Shown here piece after piece: positions 52,440 to 59,985 of a stretch of 64,000 nucleotides of DNA. Source of the DNA: Thermoplasmata archaeon (GTDB taxonomy: Archaea; Thermoplasmatota; Thermoplasmata; Lutacidiplasmatales; UBA184); the NCBI GenBank assembly GCA_021817245.1, contig JAKAVQ010000005.1, positions 1-64,000 of the forward strand, in the 5' to 3' direction. Each line of letters begins with the position of its first letter. The stretch's first letter is position 1. The notes below the pieces were generated by a model that saw nothing but the letters and a program-made list of their open reading frames with translations, did not search any database and was not told the origin of the DNA. The position numbers and the translations under genes were made by a program.

Positions 52440-53573
52440 TCACGACGCCTCGGGGGGGCCGCTGGGGCCAAACCCCACCCGTTCGTACCGTCGGACGCGA
52501 TAGATCAGCATCGCGACCAGCCAGGTCCCGATGAACAGGGTCACGATCCCGATGCCGACCCAACCCCACACGTCGATCCCGGCCGGGCCCGCGGAACTGC
52601 CGAGCCAGTTCATCGTGGTCCAAAATCCGAAGGGGCCGCCACTGAGATGGAACTCGGAAGCGAGGACGCCGAGGATCTCGATGGTGCCGATGATGAACGC
52701 CACCATCACGGAGATGATCGTCAGGGTGAGATTGTAGAACACCTTGCGGATAGGATGGGCAAAGGCCCACCCGTACGCATAGCGCATGCTGAGCCCGTCA
52801 GTGGTGTCCGTCAAGACCATCCCGCAAGCGAACATGAACGGCAGGACGAGTATCGCCCAGAGCGGAAACCCGGCCGCCGCCGTTCCCACCGTCACGGTGA
52901 TCGCGATCAAGGTAACCTCGGTGGCGGTATCGAACCCGAGCCCGAACAGGAGTCCCACCGGATAGATCTGCCAGGGCTTGTTCACGAACTTGAACAGCCA
53001 GCTGAAGTAGCGGTTCATGAAGCCCCGGCTGTTCAGTTGACGCTCGAGACGCTCGTTATCGAGGACGCCGGATCGCAGTTGACGGAAGATTCGGTAGACC
53101 TCCCAGAAGATTAGCAGATTGATGAACGCAATGAGGTAGAGGAAGCCCCCCGAGATCGCCGTGCCGAGCACGGCACCGACCGACTCGAACGTCGGATACG
53201 CACCGAGGATGAACCGGGCGGCGACGACCAGGCCGACCAGCATGCTCATCACGATGGTGGAGTGACCGAGCGAGAACCACGTCCCAACCGTGTACGGCTT
53301 CTGACCGTCCTGAAGGAGCTTGCGCGTGGTGTTGTCGATGGCGCAGATGTGATCGGCATCGACCCCGTGCCGAAGTCCGAGCGTGTACGCCAGGATGCCG
53401 AGACCGATGAAGATCCCCCAGGTCCGGCCAATCACGAGCGTGGCGACGAAACCGAGAACGGTCGCGGCGATGAGCACCGAATAGAGGATCGTCGCGCCGC
53501 GTTTCTCGTGGGCGTCCAGAGTGAAGGGGTTCCCCAGGCGGACTGCGCCGGCCATAGACGCGCTGGGACCCAT
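52440..53573 (-). CDS. NiCoT family nickel/cobalt transporter
   Basis: A 377-aa NiCoT (HoxN/NixA-type) permease taking up Ni2+ and possibly Co2+. The metal-selectivity motif in helix 2 is RHGVDADHICAID (H69-x4-D-H75), with LFGLGFDTATEVTLI and GMVLTDTTDGLSM also canonical. About eight helices. The gene is divergent from nikR and shares its promoter region; a GTTATATC box at 53595-53602 lies 22-29 bases upstream of the ATG. Expression is likely nickel-controlled through NikR. Confidence 0.94.
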   Translation of the reverse strand: MGPSASMAGAVRLGNPFTLDAHEKRGATILYSVLIAATVLGFVATLVIGRTWGIFIGLGILAYTLGLRHGVDADHICAIDNTTRKLLQDGQKPYTVGTWFSLGHSTIVMSMLVGLVVAARFILGAYPTFESVGAVLGTAISGGFLYLIAFINLLIFWEVYRIFRQLRSGVLDNERLERQLNSRGFMNRYFSWLFKFVNKPWQIYPVGLLFGLGFDTATEVTLIAITVTVGTAAAGFPLWAILVLPFMFACGMVLTDTTDGLSMRYAYGWAFAHPIRKVFYNLTLTIISVMVAFIIGTIEILGVLASEFHLSGGPFGFWTTMNWLGSSAGPAGIDVWGWVGIGIVTLFIGTWLVAMLIYRVRRYERVGFGPSGPPEAS

Positions 53574-53603
53574 CGCTCAACCCACGGTCCTCGAGATATA
53601 ACG

Positions 53604-53629
53604 ATTATGTGGGAATCCAAAATGGTAAT
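53604..53629. promoter_or_regulatory. candidate NikR operator (inverted repeat ATTAT-N16-GTAAT)
   Basis: The divergent NiCoT/nikR intergenic region contains ATTAT (53604-53608) and GTAAT (53625-53629), an imperfect inverted repeat with a 16-base spacer (one mismatch in five). NikR sites in characterised systems are AT-rich half-sites with spacers of about 11-16 bases. This one lies just upstream of the NiCoT TATA box, where bound NikR could block it. The match is weak and not proven. Confidence 0.35.
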
Positions 53630-53708
53630 ACTTCGTCGGCGTGCCCCGGCCGGACACCCGCCCCGCACCATTATGACCTGCGGCCCGCTGGCCCAGCGGA
53701 CCTCGGCC

Positions 53709-54332
53709 ATGGCACGCTCCCGAACTCCCCGTACCTCCACGACCCGTCGGACCGCGGATCTGGCGTACACCCCGCGGCGTCGAGCGCACTACAAGAGGGA
53801 GGACGAGTACGTCGTACGCGTCGGGATCTCACTGGAGCCCACCCTCGTGGACGCTCTCGACCGCTGGGTCCGAGTGCGAAACTCTCCGAGCCGGTCGGAT
53901 GCGATCCGGTTCCTGGTTCGCAAGGAGCTGGCGGACGATACGGTCACCGACCCTGACGCGGACGCGGTTGGGACCGTGATGCTGCTCTACCGGCACACCG
54001 CGCCGAACGTACTTCGACGACTCACGGCCGCGCAGCACCATTGGGGACAGCATATCCAGTTCTCGACCCACGTTCACCTGAGCAGCGACGCCTGCGTCGA
54101 GGTTGTGGTTCTCGCGGGGAAGCGCGGCGAGGTTCGGGCGGCCGCCGAGGACCTTCGGGGCGTAAAGGGCATTCTGCAGGGAGACTTTCTGATCGGCGTT
54201 CCGTCCGCGATCGGTGTTTCGCTCGACCACCATCACCCTCACGCGATCCCGACCGGACACCCGGCCGAACCCTCCGTGAGCCTCGACGCCTCGGGAGGTC
54301 CGGGTCGAGCGGCCGTGCGAACCCGGCGGTGA
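53709..54332 (+). CDS. nikR: nickel-responsive regulator
   Basis: A 207-aa NikR-family regulator. Residues ~30-75 are the ribbon-helix-helix DNA-binding domain (VVRVGISLEPTLVDALDRWV, SRSDAIRFLVRKEL). The C-terminal nickel-binding domain has HHWGQH and STHVHLSSDACVEVVVLAGKR, matching the NikR ligand pattern (His, His-x-His, Cys). The extra N-terminus is basic, and the C-terminal His-rich segment DHHHPHAIPTGHP is longer than usual and could bind nickel. ATG 53709 is tentative; another ATG is at 53673. Divergent from the NiCoT gene. Confidence 0.9.
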   Translation: MARSRTPRTSTTRRTADLAYTPRRRAHYKREDEYVVRVGISLEPTLVDALDRWVRVRNSPSRSDAIRFLVRKELADDTVTDPDADAVGTVMLLYRHTAPNVLRRLTAAQHHWGQHIQFSTHVHLSSDACVEVVVLAGKRGEVRAAAEDLRGVKGILQGDFLIGVPSAIGVSLDHHHPHAIPTGHPAEPSVSLDASGGPGRAAVRTRR

Positions 54333-54783
54333 ACCCGCTCTCTCCGGCCTCCCGAGATCGTGCGGCACCGGCGCGTCGCCGTTCGGCGAATTGGCGACCG
54401 AGGCGGGATTCCCCCAACGCGGGATCGGGCCGGCCCCGTCAACCTTGACCTCCCTGTTGGGTGGCGGAGGAGAAAGACCGCCGCTTCCGCGCCGCGAGAC
54501 GGACCCCGGGCCGCATCTTCGGGATGGAGCGCTAAACTCGTCGCGGGCGTAGGTACCTCAGGACGCGCCCGGTCGAGAATGCCCCCCCCGCCCCGCTCTG
54601 GGATGCGCGAGCCGCCCACCCCACCGGTGGCGCACATCGACCTCGGGATCCATCCACGACGGAGAATGGACGTGGGGGGACACGGAGCGAAGGCAGCGAA
54701 TCCCCGTCAGCGGCAGGGTCCGGAGTCGTCGCGCTCAGCCAACCTTAAGGAGGCCCGATCTATCCCATCCCCCCCGAGGGGAT
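54333..54783. other. 451-base gap with a CsoR-type operator at its end
   Basis: No convincing gene. Open frames give Arg/Pro-rich translations. TTAAGG at 54745-54750 and TCTATCCC at about 54759-54766 are possible promoter elements, and the palindromic operator-like site at 54761-54784 overlaps the start of the next gene. The rest is featureless. Confidence 0.5.
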
Positions 54784-54784
54784 A
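54761..54784 (+). promoter_or_regulatory. candidate CsoR/RcnR-type operator overlapping the regulator start
   Basis: A 24-base near-palindrome: TATCCC at 54761-54766, a C-rich centre, then GGGGATA at 54778-54784, ending on the A of the start ATG. CsoR/RcnR-family proteins bind G/C tracts framed by AT inverted repeats, exactly this kind of site. Position over the transcription and translation start suggests autorepression of the csoR-cdf operon. Binding is inferred from sequence only. Confidence 0.5.
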
Positions 54785-55047
54785 TGCCGGGACATCAACG
54801 ACACGCTATCGAGGCCCGTCTGGCGCGGATCGAAGGGCATGTTCATGGGGTCCACCGGATGGCCCACGAAGGCCGAAGTTATCCGGAACTGGTCCACCAG
54901 ATCACGGCGATCCGTTCCTCCCTGGATGCGGTTCTCCAGGCGATCGTCGAAGACCTCGTCCAGGACTTTGTCGCGCGCGCGACCCCAATAGGACGGGCTT
55001 CACCGTTGGTAGAAGAACTCCGCGAGGTCGTCGCGAGTGCCCTCTGA
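54784..55047 (+). CDS. CsoR/RcnR (DUF156) family metal-sensing regulator
   Basis: An 87-aa all-helical regulator of the CsoR/RcnR family. It shows the pattern ARLARIEGHVHGVHRMAHEG, then YPELVHQITAIRSSLDAVLQ and a C-terminal helix. The usual cysteine of helix 2 (position of C in CsoR/RcnR) is Tyr here, while several histidines (His4, His7, His18-23 region, His38) are available, so the metal site would be His-based. It precedes a CDF exporter by 33 bases. Likely a derepressor for Co/Ni/Zn; which metal is not certain. Confidence 0.85.
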   Translation: MPGHQRHAIEARLARIEGHVHGVHRMAHEGRSYPELVHQITAIRSSLDAVLQAIVEDLVQDFVARATPIGRASPLVEELREVVASAL

Positions 55048-55070
55048 TCCCCTTCGAGACCTCGAAATCG

Positions 55071-55078
55071 AGGAGAGA
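55071..55078 (+). promoter_or_regulatory. Shine-Dalgarno-like site before the CDF gene
   Basis: GAGGAGAG lies a few bases upstream of the ATG at 55081. An internal operon gene with a purine-rich site contrasts with the leaderless first genes in the window. Confidence 0.4.
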
Positions 55079-55080
55079 GC

Positions 55081-55977
55081 ATGTCGACGCTTCCGCATGG
55101 GGAGGGTGAGGCGCGCCCCCGGATCCTCCGTGGACTCCGACTGGCGGTGGAGCTCTCCGTCGTTGTGCTCGCCGTCGAAGCGGTGGGAGCTTTCTTTTCA
55201 CACAGTCTATCGCTGACCGTCGATACGGTCCACAACATCCCCGACATTTTCCTCTTCGCGCTCTCCTACGCGGCGTTGCAGCGGACCAAGACCGGCTCAA
55301 CGGCAGAGTTCACTTTCGGAAGGCACCGTCTAGAGGTGTTCGCGGGGATCGCGAACGGCTTGCTCGTGCTCGGCACGGGGGTCGCCTTCGGATATGCCGC
55401 ACTGGACTCGTTGCTGCGCGCCGCCCCGTTCGCCGGAGCCGTGGACCCTCTCTGGCTCCTCGCGGCAGCCCTGCCCACGCTGGCCCTCCGATTCGTGAAC
55501 CTGAACGCGCTCGGACGGCTTCCGGGCCGGATCCGGGACCTCAATCTTCGGGGGGTGATGGTCCACCTCGCGAGCGACGTCGCCATCACGGCCGCTTTGC
55601 TCTTTGCAGGGGTCACGCTTCTCGTGCGCCCCGCGTATGGTGGGGCCGATGCCGTCGCCGCCCTCGCCATCGGCGCGATCCTGATCTACGAGTGCGCCCC
55701 CCTGCTCCGCGGTGGGTGGGAGGTACTTACGGAGAAGACGCCGAGAGGGATCTCCCTCGAGAAGATCACGCATGCCGCCCTTGCGATTCCCGGAGTCACC
55801 GGGGTCCACGATGTCCACGTCTGGGCCGTGTGCGACACCCTGGTGTGCATGACCGCGCATGTCGGAGTGAAGGAGATGTCGATGCGGGAAGGAATGTCGG
55901 TCGTCGGCCTTCTCCGAGAGTCGATGGAGCGAGACTTCGGTATCGTTCACGCGACCTTCGAAGTGGAGGCCGCCTAG
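55081..55977 (+). CDS. CDF family cation efflux transporter
   Basis: A 298-aa cation diffusion facilitator with six membrane helices and a C-terminal cytoplasmic domain. The intramembrane metal site is D-x-x-H-x-x-x-D in helix 2 (DTVHNIPD) and H-x-x-x-D in helix 5 (VHLASDV). The C-terminus has TGVHDVHVWAVCDTLVCMTAH, the usual metallochaperone-like fold. DxxH in helix 2 resembles CzcD-like exporters of Zn/Co/Ni. Cotranscribed with the CsoR-like gene, so it would be induced by excess metal and balance NiCoT uptake. Confidence 0.92.
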   Translation: MSTLPHGEGEARPRILRGLRLAVELSVVVLAVEAVGAFFSHSLSLTVDTVHNIPDIFLFALSYAALQRTKTGSTAEFTFGRHRLEVFAGIANGLLVLGTGVAFGYAALDSLLRAAPFAGAVDPLWLLAAALPTLALRFVNLNALGRLPGRIRDLNLRGVMVHLASDVAITAALLFAGVTLLVRPAYGGADAVAALAIGAILIYECAPLLRGGWEVLTEKTPRGISLEKITHAALAIPGVTGVHDVHVWAVCDTLVCMTAHVGVKEMSMREGMSVVGLLRESMERDFGIVHATFEVEAA

Positions 55978-56202
55978 AACTCGGGGGTCGACCGCGGCCC
56001 GCCAGCGCGGGAGCGTTACTCGGGGAGACAGTGACCATGAGAACACGAACCCCACAGTTCCGCTCGCGCCCGCCGTCACCGCCCTTTCGATAGGCGACTC
56101 GAGTCTCGCGCGACCGTCCGTGTTGGTGAGAGGGAGGCACCTCTCGACCATGGGGCGAAAGGCGAGGCGAACGAGGAGAGAGCGAACGCCCTATCGGAGA
56201 AG

Positions 56203-56661
56203 GTGCAGCCGTCCGAACGGTGGTCGCGGGAGCCCGGTCTCGAGGTCGAGCGAACGGAAGGGCGGAGGGCCGACGGGAGTTCGTTACCGAGCATCGGCGT
56301 CCCGCACGGGGAGGTCTCCGTGCTCGGCAACGAACGGAACGGGACCCATCGGGTGATTGTAGTCCTCGACATCGCCGAGGGGACTCGGACGCCACTCCAT
56401 CGGTTGGATGTCGGCCAGAGCACCCGGTTTCTCTCCAACTTGAGGCTCGCGCGTGCTCCGAACCCCGGATGCGGGTTCGCCGGGTACCCCGGCAGTCTTC
56501 ATCACGCGCCCGAGATCCGGCAGATCTCCCTCGAACAACGGCTCCGCATCGCAGTGACCGATCTTTCGTCATTCAATCGGTTGCTCGACGCGATGCAAGA
56601 GGTCGCGACTGGCGCACTCCGAATGGGCCAGATGTTCGAGTCGTTTCACTTCGGCGGCTGA
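56203..56661 (+). CDS. possible hypothetical protein
   Basis: A 152-aa frame whose later part (GTHRVIVVLDIAEGTRTPLH, RLRIAVTDLSSFNRLLDAMQ, EVATGALRMGQMFESFHFGG) looks like real protein: G+C is concentrated in third positions and the amino-acid mix is normal. The first ~45 residues are Arg-rich and uncertain; the true start may lie later. No family recognised and no promoter obvious. It may instead be a decayed gene. Confidence 0.35.
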   Translation: MQPSERWSREPGLEVERTEGRRADGSSLPSIGVPHGEVSVLGNERNGTHRVIVVLDIAEGTRTPLHRLDVGQSTRFLSNLRLARAPNPGCGFAGYPGSLHHAPEIRQISLEQRLRIAVTDLSSFNRLLDAMQEVATGALRMGQMFESFHFGG

Positions 56662-56870
56662 GAGCGAGATCACCACGGGGTTCGGTGGAAAGTCTTCCAC
56701 GAGGCGTGCACTCCCCCAATAAGAGTGCCATAGTCTCCCGTGCCGAGTCGCAGAGGCGAACCGTAGCGCGATGCCCGCGGACTGGATGAGGGCTTTCACA
56801 TCCCGTTCATCGTGGCGCGCTCGGAACAGTCCGCGGGTCTGCAGATGTCGGTTCGATGAACTTTGACCTA

Positions 56871-56943
56871 AGCCACTGGAGGGACTTGAACCCCCGACCT
56901 GCTGATTACGAATCAGCCGCTCTGCCGACTGAGCTACAGTGGC
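56871..56943 (-). tRNA. tRNA-Thr (anticodon CGT)
   Basis: A 73-base tRNA with a perfect 7-bp acceptor stem (GCCACTG with CAGTGGC), D arm GCTC/GAGC, anticodon arm GCTGA-TTCGTAA-TCAGC giving anticodon CGT (reads ACG, threonine), and T arm with GGTTCAAGTCC. The discriminator base is U, usual for archaeal tRNA-Thr, and CCA is not encoded. There is no intron. This is a complete functional-looking tRNA. Confidence 0.95.
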
Positions 56944-56982
56944 AACCTTCAGGGCGGATGCCCGGTTCTTCATAAGTTTGGG

Positions 56983-57165
56983 CTACCCTCCAACCACGAC
57001 CGCGGGGGCGATCGTGCTCTCGAACTTGGCGAACGCGGCGCGGCCGCGGGTCTCTCCGAGACCGCTATAGTAGCCGGTCATGGCGACGGACTCGTGGCCG
57101 TAGAGGGGCTTCGGGTGACGAGGCTCGCGCCGGCGTAGTCCGCGATCCTTCCGATCCGACCAGGA
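56983..57165 (-). pseudogene. possible tyrosine-recombinase C-terminal remnant
   Basis: Translation of the minus strand from 57165 to the TAG at 56983-56985 gives ~60 residues including LYGHESVAMTGYYSGLGE and RGRAAFAKFESTIAPAVVV. The pattern G-H-x-S-V-x-M-T-x-Y-Y is like the end of phage/archaeal tyrosine integrases (GHxSxxxTxxYxx with catalytic Tyr). Upstream is a stop codon and no Arg/His catalytic box, so it is a fragment. It lies 40 bases from the tRNA-Thr gene, a typical integration site. The evidence is a short motif only. Confidence 0.35.
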
Positions 57166-57248
57166 CTACCCGAAGACAAACCCACGGCTTTCGGAGTAGT
57201 GGAACGTTGCGGGAGTACGGAGTCCGTCTCGCTGCGGCGGGGGCTCGT

Positions 57249-57971
57249 TCAGGTCACGGCGCCCGCGCTGAGTGGGGTCCTGCATTGCATACCGAAAAGC
57301 CCGAGACCGGTGCGCCGAACCGGTCGGCTTCCACGACGCGTGGCCCACCCTCGAAGGGCGGTGCAGAGACCCCCACCCGGGCCGTGATCGACGATCGCCA
57401 CGGCTCCCTTCGGGAGCAGCGGGTCGAGCGCACGGAACTCGCGCGCGCTCCTGAGGCAGTCGTGGGGCACGTCGTAGACGAAGAGCTCGACAGCCGGGAG
57501 TTCCTTCACGCGGAGTGGGAGGACTCGGGCCTTGTCGCCGATTCGAAGGTCCCAGCGCCCCCGCAGACTGGGCGGAATCGCCCATCCGGACGTCCGGCCC
57601 GGCGGCAGGGTCCAAGACGCCCCTCCCCGGGACCCCACCGGCGAGCGGGGCTGGGAGGGGCGGTCCACCGAGTGGAGGATCCCCGCCCCGTTCCGCTCAA
57701 GCGCCGCCAGGAGGTAGGCTGAAGAGACTCCCGAGGAGACCCCTACCTCGATGACGTGGCGGGGTCGAAGGAGTTGGGCCAAGGCGTATAGCTCGAGGGG
57801 AGCATCGATCTCGATGTACGAGCGGCGCCCCTCCGCTCGGTGCTCCCGGGCCAGATGCCGGTAGAGCGAGCGCTCGTTCGATGCCTCGCCAATCGCAGAG
57901 CGGGCGGCGGCCGGCGGAACCCCCGCGAGCTCGGCGACCCAGTGGGCGTCCGGGTCCTTTTCTTCGTTCAA
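57249..57971 (-). CDS. class I SAM-dependent methyltransferase (Methyltransf_24-like)
   Basis: A 240-aa methyltransferase of the O-methyltransferase/Methyltransf_24 type. Motif I is HVIEVGVSSGVSSAYLLAAL; the later ELFVYDVPHDCLRSAREFRA and KGAVAIVDHGPGG segments are typical of enzymes acting on small substrates or lipid-linked sugars. Twelve bases separate its start from the phosphatase gene upstream, so they form an operon. The substrate is unknown. Confidence 0.82.
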   Translation of the reverse strand: MNEEKDPDAHWVAELAGVPPAAARSAIGEASNERSLYRHLAREHRAEGRRSYIEIDAPLELYALAQLLRPRHVIEVGVSSGVSSAYLLAALERNGAGILHSVDRPSQPRSPVGSRGGASWTLPPGRTSGWAIPPSLRGRWDLRIGDKARVLPLRVKELPAVELFVYDVPHDCLRSAREFRALDPLLPKGAVAIVDHGPGGGLCTALRGWATRRGSRPVRRTGLGLFGMQCRTPLSAGAVT

Positions 57972-57983
57972 GCTGGCCCCCGG

Positions 57984-58427
57984 TCACGGAGCGAGGATCT
58001 CCTCCAAGTTTCCGACCCAGCGAAGGGTGCGGGAGGCCTCGGGACGGGCGGCACGCACTCGGGAGTACGCCGCGTCCAGCGGGATGCCCTCGGCCCGGTG
58101 AAGGTACCAGGCCGCCCCGAGCGGCGAGCGGAACTTCCCATGTCCGCAGAAGACGAGGACAGGAGTCCCCTTGGCGCGCGCGGCCTGTATCTCGTCCGCC
58201 AAGCGATCGAGGTTCCTTCGATCCGCACGGTCCGCCCGTTCGTTGTAGATCGGGACGTGCGAGGCGGGAGGCATATTCGGCGGCGCCTCATCCAAGACGC
58301 AGAAGCGTGCCCCCTCGAACCTGACGGCGTCCTCCCAGTTCCCGACATAGACGTTGGGAGCAATCTCGGACGGGGTCTTCCTTGCGGGCTTGGCCCGGGA
58401 TGAGCTCCTCGTTCCCTTGCTCCGCAT
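57984..58427 (-). CDS. dual-specificity/tyrosine phosphatase-like protein
   Basis: A 147-aa protein with the cysteine phosphatase signature C-x5-R (VFCGHGKFRSP): Cys acts as nucleophile and Arg binds phosphate. The N-terminal PNVYVGNWEDAV and the SHVPIYNERADRADRRNLDRL segment resemble archaeal dual-specificity phosphatases. The residue before Cys is Phe rather than the usual His. TCTAAG at 58449-58454 is 22-27 bases upstream of the ATG. Downstream partner is a methyltransferase. Confidence 0.8.
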   Translation of the reverse strand: MRSKGTRSSSRAKPARKTPSEIAPNVYVGNWEDAVRFEGARFCVLDEAPPNMPPASHVPIYNERADRADRRNLDRLADEIQAARAKGTPVLVFCGHGKFRSPLGAAWYLHRAEGIPLDAAYSRVRAARPEASRTLRWVGNLEEILAP

Positions 58428-58497
58428 TCTCCCTCGCCCTCACACAACCTTAGACCCTCCCGCCCCATCTGCATAGGCCCGCCCCCGGGCGGCCCGC

Positions 58498-58505
58498 ATT
58501 AAATA
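58498..58505 (+). promoter_or_regulatory. ATTAAATA promoter of the HTH_10 regulator gene
   Basis: ATTAAATA, 25-32 bases upstream of the ATG at 58530. The strongest TATA-box-like sequence in the right part of the window. Confidence 0.6.
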
Positions 58506-58529
58506 CCGCCTCCGCGCTCCTCTCGAGGA

Positions 58530-59249
58530 ATGGCGATCGTCGACGCGCGGGTGAGGATCCACCACCCCTGTCCGTATTGCGATCTATCGACCCGCTTCCC
58601 GCGCACCCTCTTCCTGCTCTGGTGCGACAACCGCCGTGACACGGTCCTCGTCTCAAGCCAGAATCGGGAGGAACTCCGCGGTGTGCTGGCCGCGTGGAAG
58701 CGCGGATTCCACGCCCGGGTACTTCTTCGGGAGGGGAACGACGCGCTGCTCATCGTTCCCGACTTCGAGTGGCGAAATCCGCCCTCAGTGACCAGGATGG
58801 CCCGGGCAGGTGGGGTTTGGGCGCTTCATCCGGTCCTCTATTTCGGAGGAGAGGAAACCTACCGGTTCCTCGCCCCCTCGCGTGCCGGCTTGCACCGTCT
58901 GTTCCGGAAGTTACGGCGCTTGGGCGCGGTTGAGGTCCTGTCGATCTCCGACAGTGCGGGACTGGACTCGGTCCGGACCGTACCGGCCTCGACGGTCCAC
59001 TTGCTCGAGGGGCTGACCGATCCGCAAATCCGCTCGTTGGTGGTGGCCCGCGATGCCGGCTTGCTGGAGGTCCCAGCACGTTCGAGCTGGGCGTCGGTCG
59101 CACGGGCTCAAGGGATCGCCCGATCCACCTTCGGGGAGCACCTGAGAAAAGGGCAGCGAAAGCTCCTCGAGAACAGCTACCCTCTTCTCCGCGCGAAGCT
59201 GGGCTCGCGGGGGGCGAAGGTGAGACACGATTCCCGCGTGCTCGGGTGA
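58530..59249 (+). CDS. HTH_10 (bacterio-opsin-activator-like) regulator
   Basis: A 239-aa archaeal transcription factor with the C-terminal HTH_10 domain of bacterio-opsin activators: LTDPQIRSLVVARDAGLLEV, then ARSSWASVARAQGIARSTFGEHLRKGQRKLL. The N-terminal ~150 residues form a ligand-binding-like domain with CPYCDLSTRF near the start (CxxC, perhaps metal or redox-sensing) and LLIVPDFEWRNPP. Leaderless start is supported by ATTAAATA upstream. The regulated genes are not known; the divergent phosphatase/methyltransferase operon is the nearest candidate. Confidence 0.88.
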   Translation: MAIVDARVRIHHPCPYCDLSTRFPRTLFLLWCDNRRDTVLVSSQNREELRGVLAAWKRGFHARVLLREGNDALLIVPDFEWRNPPSVTRMARAGGVWALHPVLYFGGEETYRFLAPSRAGLHRLFRKLRRLGAVEVLSISDSAGLDSVRTVPASTVHLLEGLTDPQIRSLVVARDAGLLEVPARSSWASVARAQGIARSTFGEHLRKGQRKLLENSYPLLRAKLGSRGAKVRHDSRVLG

Positions 59250-59649
59250 GACGCTGGCCCGGGGGTCTCGCTCAACCGCGGACATGGAAACGCCCCCGGG
59301 TCCGCGAGACCCTCCCCTTTGCCGGGAGGGTCGCCTCTCGGATTTCGGGGGCGGACTGTGCTCGTCGAGCTTCGCAGGCCGAGTCCTCCGCTCCCAGGGC
59401 GCGGGGTCGAGCTCGGACACCGGCCCTCCCGGAACGCGGTGCCCGGGAAGACACGTGCGAGAGCACTCTCGATGTTCCAGTAACGACGCCCTCCCCCACC
59501 GCTGACGGCGGCTGGGGGTACCGGTGACCGGGAGATCCCTGCGGGAGGTGCGCCACTCGGAAATGCCGCTTAGGGACTGAGGTCGGGCACGTCCGAACTC
59601 GTCGGTCGGGTGGGATGCCCGGGACGGGTCTCCTCGCCACTTCCGCCGG

Positions 59650-59880
59650 AGAGTCAATCCACCGACCGTCAACATCGTGGAGGCGGTACCCTCGAGCCAG
59701 TTCGCCGATCTCAGCGGCCTTACCTCGCCATCGATGGCGATCGGGATCCGTCGCACGATGCACGACGGCTCGCCCGGCGTCCTCGGGGCTAATGAGCTTC
59801 CGCTTCTTCTCCTCGGGGTAGTGGGCCATCGCCTCCGTTGAGGTCCAGTCTGGCCTCAGGCCCACGGCCGTCACCCCAGG
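59650..59880 (-). pseudogene. decayed short-chain dehydrogenase C-terminal fragment
   Basis: The minus-strand frame reads VTAVGLRPDWTSTEAMAHYP, then EEKKRKLISPEDAGRAVVHR and later KAAEIGELARGYRLHDVDG. This is the pattern of the C-terminal third of SDR enzymes (the PG-motif strand, then the Pro-Glu-Asp-x-A helix). The Rossmann N-terminus with GxxxGxG and the YxxxK active site are absent within the window. Downstream sequence is not SDR-like. I consider it a truncated relic; the identification rests on pattern alone. Confidence 0.35.
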
Positions 59881-59951
59881 TGTCCGACAAGCCCGCGACG
59901 CCGCGGAGTGGAATCCCGGACACCGAAACTTCCGCACCCGGGACCGGGCAT

Positions 59952-59959
59952 CTTATACC
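59952..59959 (+). promoter_or_regulatory. TATA box of the NAD(P)-binding protein gene
   Basis: CTTATACC, 27-34 bases upstream of the ATG at 59986; supports that start over the ATG at 59908, which would place the box inside the coding region. Confidence 0.6.
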
Positions 59960-59985
59960 GGGCAACGGTACCGTCGCCACGGACC

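Larger units (their letters stand above)
59250..59985. other. ~740-base region without an intact gene
   Basis: Between the HTH_10 gene and the NAD(P)-binding protein I find no intact gene. Part of it holds a short-chain-dehydrogenase remnant on the minus strand (59650-59880). The rest translates to Arg/Pro-rich sequence. A CTTATACC box at 59952-59959 belongs to the next gene. Confidence 0.5.
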
